From positions 1-64,000 of the forward strand of contig NZ_JPMI01000322.1 in assembly GCF_000733295.1 (NCBI RefSeq): DNA of 64,000 nucleotides, in the 5' to 3' direction. Under the pieces are notes generated by a model. The model was given only the letters and a program-made list of their open reading frames with translations, ran no database searches and was not told the DNA's origin. The translations under genes and the position numbers were made by a program. This stretch comes from Archangium violaceum Cb vi76 (GTDB taxonomy: Bacteria > Myxococcota > Myxococcia > Myxococcales > Myxococcaceae). Of the stretch, positions 61,650-64,000 are shown in pieces (positions within the stretch are counted from its first letter, which is position 1; each line of letters begins with the position of its first letter).

Positions 61650-61684
61650 CCCCTCTCCCTCTGGGAGAGGGACGGGGTGAGGGT
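61650..61684 (+). repeat. REP-like interspersed repeat, copy D
   Basis: A second copy in the same orientation, starting 59 bases after copy C. It reads CCCCTCTCCC then TCTGGGAGAGGG and ACGGGGTGAGGGT. It ends 17 bases before the stop of the Toprim-like gene, so the pair borders the ATPase/Toprim module. Confidence 0.88.
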
Positions 61685-61701
61685 TATGGAGCACCCCGCT
61701 G

Positions 61702-62499
61702 TCAGTCCTGCGTCAGCGGTCTGGGAGGAACACCGCTCAAGCGTGGAACCAGCGATTCCGCGGTCTTGTCGAGGAACGTGGTCAATCCACTGAGCGTGCC
61801 GCGAGCGTGCAAAAGGACGAGGGGCGCCTCGGTCCAGCACCGAACTTCTCGCTCGTGCTCGCTGGCAGTGAGGACATCGAGCACGCGCTTGGGGCTCCGT
61901 TTGGCATGCTCCTTCTTCGCATCGAGCCTGTGTGCTTCCTCGCAGGGGTTGAACCCAAGTTCCTGGCGCATGTCGGCGAGGGCGGCCCGTTCAGCCTCCG
62001 ATTGGGGTTCGAATCCAGCGAGCACCCAGGCCTCACGCATCGGGTCGGGACAGCCGAGGACGATTTCGAATGAGACAAGGGGCCGGGCCTCGGCGCTGGC
62101 CTGGTCCAGACCCGTGCGTCTGGCCGCTCCCTGGTCATCCATGTCCCACACGAGGATGACCGCGTCGATCGCCGTGCCACTCAGTGCGAGTTCGCGGGCC
62201 ACGAGGAAAGCAGTGCGTCCCATGAGGGCACCGGCTTCTCCCGGATGCCCCGCGAAGTGTCCCTGGGGCACACGGAGCTTGAGACGGTTCGCATAGGTCG
62301 CCAGCTTGTGGAGGTCGAAATAGCCTCTGCCCTCTCCGTCGGGTACCCAATCGCGGAATCCCTTCCGGGCATCTTCGGAAGGGCCCTCGAGCAGTTCCCG
62401 GACCCAATCGGGACCTTGCTTCCGGAGGACACGATCGACCAGCCCCTGGATGGTCTCGAAGTCGGCGGGGGACTCACAGAAGACGAGGAGCCTCGCCAT
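61702..62499 (-). CDS. Toprim-like protein, partner of the AAA ATPase
   Basis: This 265-residue cytosolic protein has Glu9 in LLVFCES and an Asp pair, Asp119 and Asp121, in VILVWDMDDQG, the pattern of Toprim-fold proteins (E, then DxD). Other markers are GCPDPMREAWVLAGFEP, close to features of DUF4276-type partners of ATPases. Toprim nucleases pair with ABC-type ATPases in OLD-like and PARIS-type phage defence. Its ATG comes one base after the stop of the ATPase gene, so the two are one unit. The family is not certain; no close named relative is recognised. Confidence 0.65.
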   Translation of the reverse strand: MARLLVFCESPADFETIQGLVDRVLRKQGPDWVRELLEGPSEDARKGFRDWVPDGEGRGYFDLHKLATYANRLKLRVPQGHFAGHPGEAGALMGRTAFLVARELALSGTAIDAVILVWDMDDQGAARRTGLDQASAEARPLVSFEIVLGCPDPMREAWVLAGFEPQSEAERAALADMRQELGFNPCEEAHRLDAKKEHAKRSPKRVLDVLTASEHEREVRCWTEAPLVLLHARGTLSGLTTFLDKTAESLVPRLSGVPPRPLTQD

Positions 62500-62500
62500 T

Positions 62501-63571
62501 TCACTGCTCTCCTACGACCCAGCGCCACTCCGGGTCGAGGCTCCAGAGCTGGCCTGCGGTGAGGACGCCGCGCATCTTCTCAGCCTGTGGGTGCTCCGAG
62601 AGGCTTCTACATGCGACCGAGCCGTCCTTGCGTGGAGCGAACACACGGACATCGGAGGGATCGAGCGCGTCGAGGATGTAGGGGGAATGCGTGGTGGCGA
62701 CGAGCTGGACCTCCGGGAAGCCCTCGAGCAGGCGCTTGAGCTCGCCCATCAGTTCCATCTGGGCCTGGGGATGGAGTGATTGATCGATGTCATCGAGCAG
62801 CAGGAGGCGCGGGCGGTTCGGGCTGCAGAGCGCGGTCAGCAGCGCGAGGGTGATGAGCGTGCCCTCGCTGGCTCCGTGCGCTGGAACATCGGGGGCATCC
62901 TTGAAGTCGATGAAGACCTTGTTGCCGATTGGCGGCTCGGTCTGGTTCGGCGACTGGGACATCTTGACCCGTCGGACGCGAATCCGCTGAACGCCTGGGA
63001 CGATCTTGCGAAGCTCCGACTCGATCTGCTCGAAGGCTTCCTCCCGCTCGAGCTTCAGGGCCGCGAGGGCAACCGCCGTGTTGCTCCCATCCGCGTCCAC
63101 AGCGGGGTTCTCCTCGGAACTATAGGCAGTGGCGGAGATCCGGTGGGCATCGAAATGGTAGAGCACCGCTGGGCCGATGAGCGATGCGAGCCTTCGTTGC
63201 GATGGGATGGCGACCGTGTCCACGCGACCGTCGCTTCCGCCATGAGACCAGTCGACCCTGATTGCTTGGTGATCGCCTGAAGCTGGTTGAGAGAATTGGA
63301 TGGCGAGCTTCCATGGAAGCGCATGATCCGTTCCCTCTGCGGCGAGGGTGATGGGCTGCTGTTCCGACCGGCGCAGGAGATCCTGGGGGCTCATGTCGCC
63401 CCGAAGGACCGCGAGAGGTTGCTCGTTCATCAACCTATCCATCAAGTTGAGCGCCTGGAGCACACTGGTCTTCCCAGTGCCATTGGGGCCAACGAGCACG
63501 GTCAGTCGTCCCAGGGGGACGGTGGTGTCGCGGTGGCCCTTGAAGCTCCGGAGTTGAATGGACGTGATCAT
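62501..63571 (-). CDS. AAA/ABC-type ATPase of a two-gene module
   Basis: This 356-residue ATPase has an AAA15/AAA21-like layout: Walker A GPNGTGKTS (28-36) after LRSFKGHRDTTVPLGRLTVL, an ABC-type signature region GASEGTLITLALL (233-245), Walker B LLLLDDIDQSLHPQ (256-269; catalytic position Asp not Glu), and H-loop THSPY (294-298). It lacks a nuclease domain. AAGGAACC precedes the ATG. Related ATPases drive Toprim or nuclease effectors in anti-phage modules. The DNA seems lower in G+C than neighbouring genes, consistent with transfer. It is divergent from the methyltransferase-like gene. Confidence 0.8.
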   Translation of the reverse strand: MITSIQLRSFKGHRDTTVPLGRLTVLVGPNGTGKTSVLQALNLMDRLMNEQPLAVLRGDMSPQDLLRRSEQQPITLAAEGTDHALPWKLAIQFSQPASGDHQAIRVDWSHGGSDGRVDTVAIPSQRRLASLIGPAVLYHFDAHRISATAYSSEENPAVDADGSNTAVALAALKLEREEAFEQIESELRKIVPGVQRIRVRRVKMSQSPNQTEPPIGNKVFIDFKDAPDVPAHGASEGTLITLALLTALCSPNRPRLLLLDDIDQSLHPQAQMELMGELKRLLEGFPEVQLVATTHSPYILDALDPSDVRVFAPRKDGSVACRSLSEHPQAEKMRGVLTAGQLWSLDPEWRWVVGEQ

Positions 63572-63716
63572 CCAGGGGGTTCCTTCAGCCGTTCCTGGCG
63601 GGGCACCCTAGCAAGGTCACGCTGCGGGAGGTGGAGCATAAGGAGCCCGCATTCCGGGTGGTGGACACGGGCCCCGTGGGACATACGCTCGGTGCTCCTG
63701 AAACGGAGGCAGCCAG

Positions 63717-64000
63717 ATGACCCCGAGTGTCTTTCCCCGACCCCGAGCCGTGAGCACCCTCTTCGCCGCATGGCTACTGTCCGCCGCGGCCTGCGCGCAC
63801 CGCGCATCCCCTGAGCCGAGCGAAGCACCGGCCCACACGAAGCACGCTCACGGAGAGCACCACGGGGGGATGCCGCACCGCTTCGAGAACGCGGAGGAGT
63901 GGGTGAAGCGCTTCGAGGAGCCGGAGCGCGATGCATGGCAGAAGCCGGACGAAGTCGTGAAGGCCCTGTCCCTGCCGGCGGACGCGAAGGTGGCGGACAT
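63717..64000 (+). CDS. SAM-dependent methyltransferase-like lipoprotein (3' end cut by the window edge)
   Basis: This frame starts with an ATG at 63717 after GGAGG and runs off the right edge. It has a lipoprotein signal (LLSAAACAH), a His-rich spacer (HTKHAHGEHHGGMPHRF), then ENAEEWVKRFEEPERDAWQK and PDEVVKALSLPADAKVADI. This is the start of a class I methyltransferase domain, which normally continues GAGTGY. The lipobox suggests an envelope-anchored enzyme, as in similar myxobacterial proteins. The remaining part lies outside the window. Confidence 0.72.
   Translation, partial: MTPSVFPRPRAVSTLFAAWLLSAAACAHRASPEPSEAPAHTKHAHGEHHGGMPHRFENAEEWVKRFEEPERDAWQKPDEVVKALSLPADAKVAD

Noticed and set aside
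62006-62016. GGTTCGAATCC resembling a tRNA T-arm
   Set aside because: It lies in the coding sequence of the Toprim-like gene, with no cloverleaf or acceptor stem around it.
61702-63571. Definite PARIS or OLD system
   Set aside because: The ATPase has no nuclease domain and the partner's Toprim assignment rests on short motifs; only the general logic is shared.

Overview
This window looks like chromosomal DNA of a predatory or fruiting myxobacterium, most likely from the Cystobacterineae (Archangium, Cystobacter and Myxococcus relatives). It is uniformly G+C-rich with dense coding on both strands. It carries families that are typical of or enriched in that group: a DUF2381 protein coupled to a Ser/Thr kinase, a DUF2378/TIGR02265 protein, DUF1592 and DUF1552 partners, SitA-like lipoprotein toxins with immunity genes, DUF3396 immunity proteins, MYXO-CTERM tails and many secreted lipoproteins. 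I saw no rRNA, tRNA, CRISPR array or insertion sequence.

Layout. 1-8.3 kb, all on the minus strand: a DJ-1/PfpI fragment, aidB, a LysM/CHAP-like hydrolase, a thrombospondin-type-3 protein with a lipase-like enzyme, and a DUF1592/Tat-exported DUF1552 pair. 8.5-10.3 kb: a lipoprotein toxin apparently split by one nonsense codon, followed by an intact DUF3396 immunity gene. 10.3-19.2 kb: a secreted propeller protein, CheR, several lipoproteins, a trypsin-like lipoprotein whose N-terminus is encoded by an interspersed repeat, and a run of small basic proteins. 19.3-25.8 kb: HAD nucleotidase, START protein, YwiC-like protein, DksA-type protein, and the DUF2381-kinase pair. 25.8-27.5 kb: two divergent orphan immunity-like genes and a relic of a restriction helicase. 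27.5-32.3 kb: methionine aminopeptidase, a DUF2917-EamA fusion with a divergent MocR-type regulator, and an MBL-fold hydrolase. 32.4-33.9 kb: a SitA-like toxin with Imm26. 33.9-42 kb: TonB-like lipoprotein, two phosphoesterases with membrane segments, thioesterase and Cys-rich proteins. 42-55.9 kb: histidine-kinase relic, tandem alanine-dehydrogenase-like genes, class II DAHP synthase, hybrid-sensor histidine kinase, ornithine-cyclodeaminase-like enzyme, small stress-type proteins, two paralogous histone-like proteins, a terpene cyclase, and a DUF2378 protein. 55.9-61.6 kb: a tight operon of a diheme cytochrome, YVTN propeller, lipoprotein and Asp-box/MYXO-CTERM protein, divergent from an LVIVD lipoprotein. 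61.6-64 kb: a repeat pair, a two-gene ATPase/Toprim-like module, and the start of a methyltransferase lipoprotein.

The main themes are kin discrimination and contact-dependent toxins (three loci), a candidate ATPase-Toprim defence module at 61.7-63.6 kb, and a cell-surface beta-propeller/cytochrome cluster at 55.9-61.6 kb. The last two are the best candidates for an undescribed system. Function calls come from reading motifs by eye; no database search was run.
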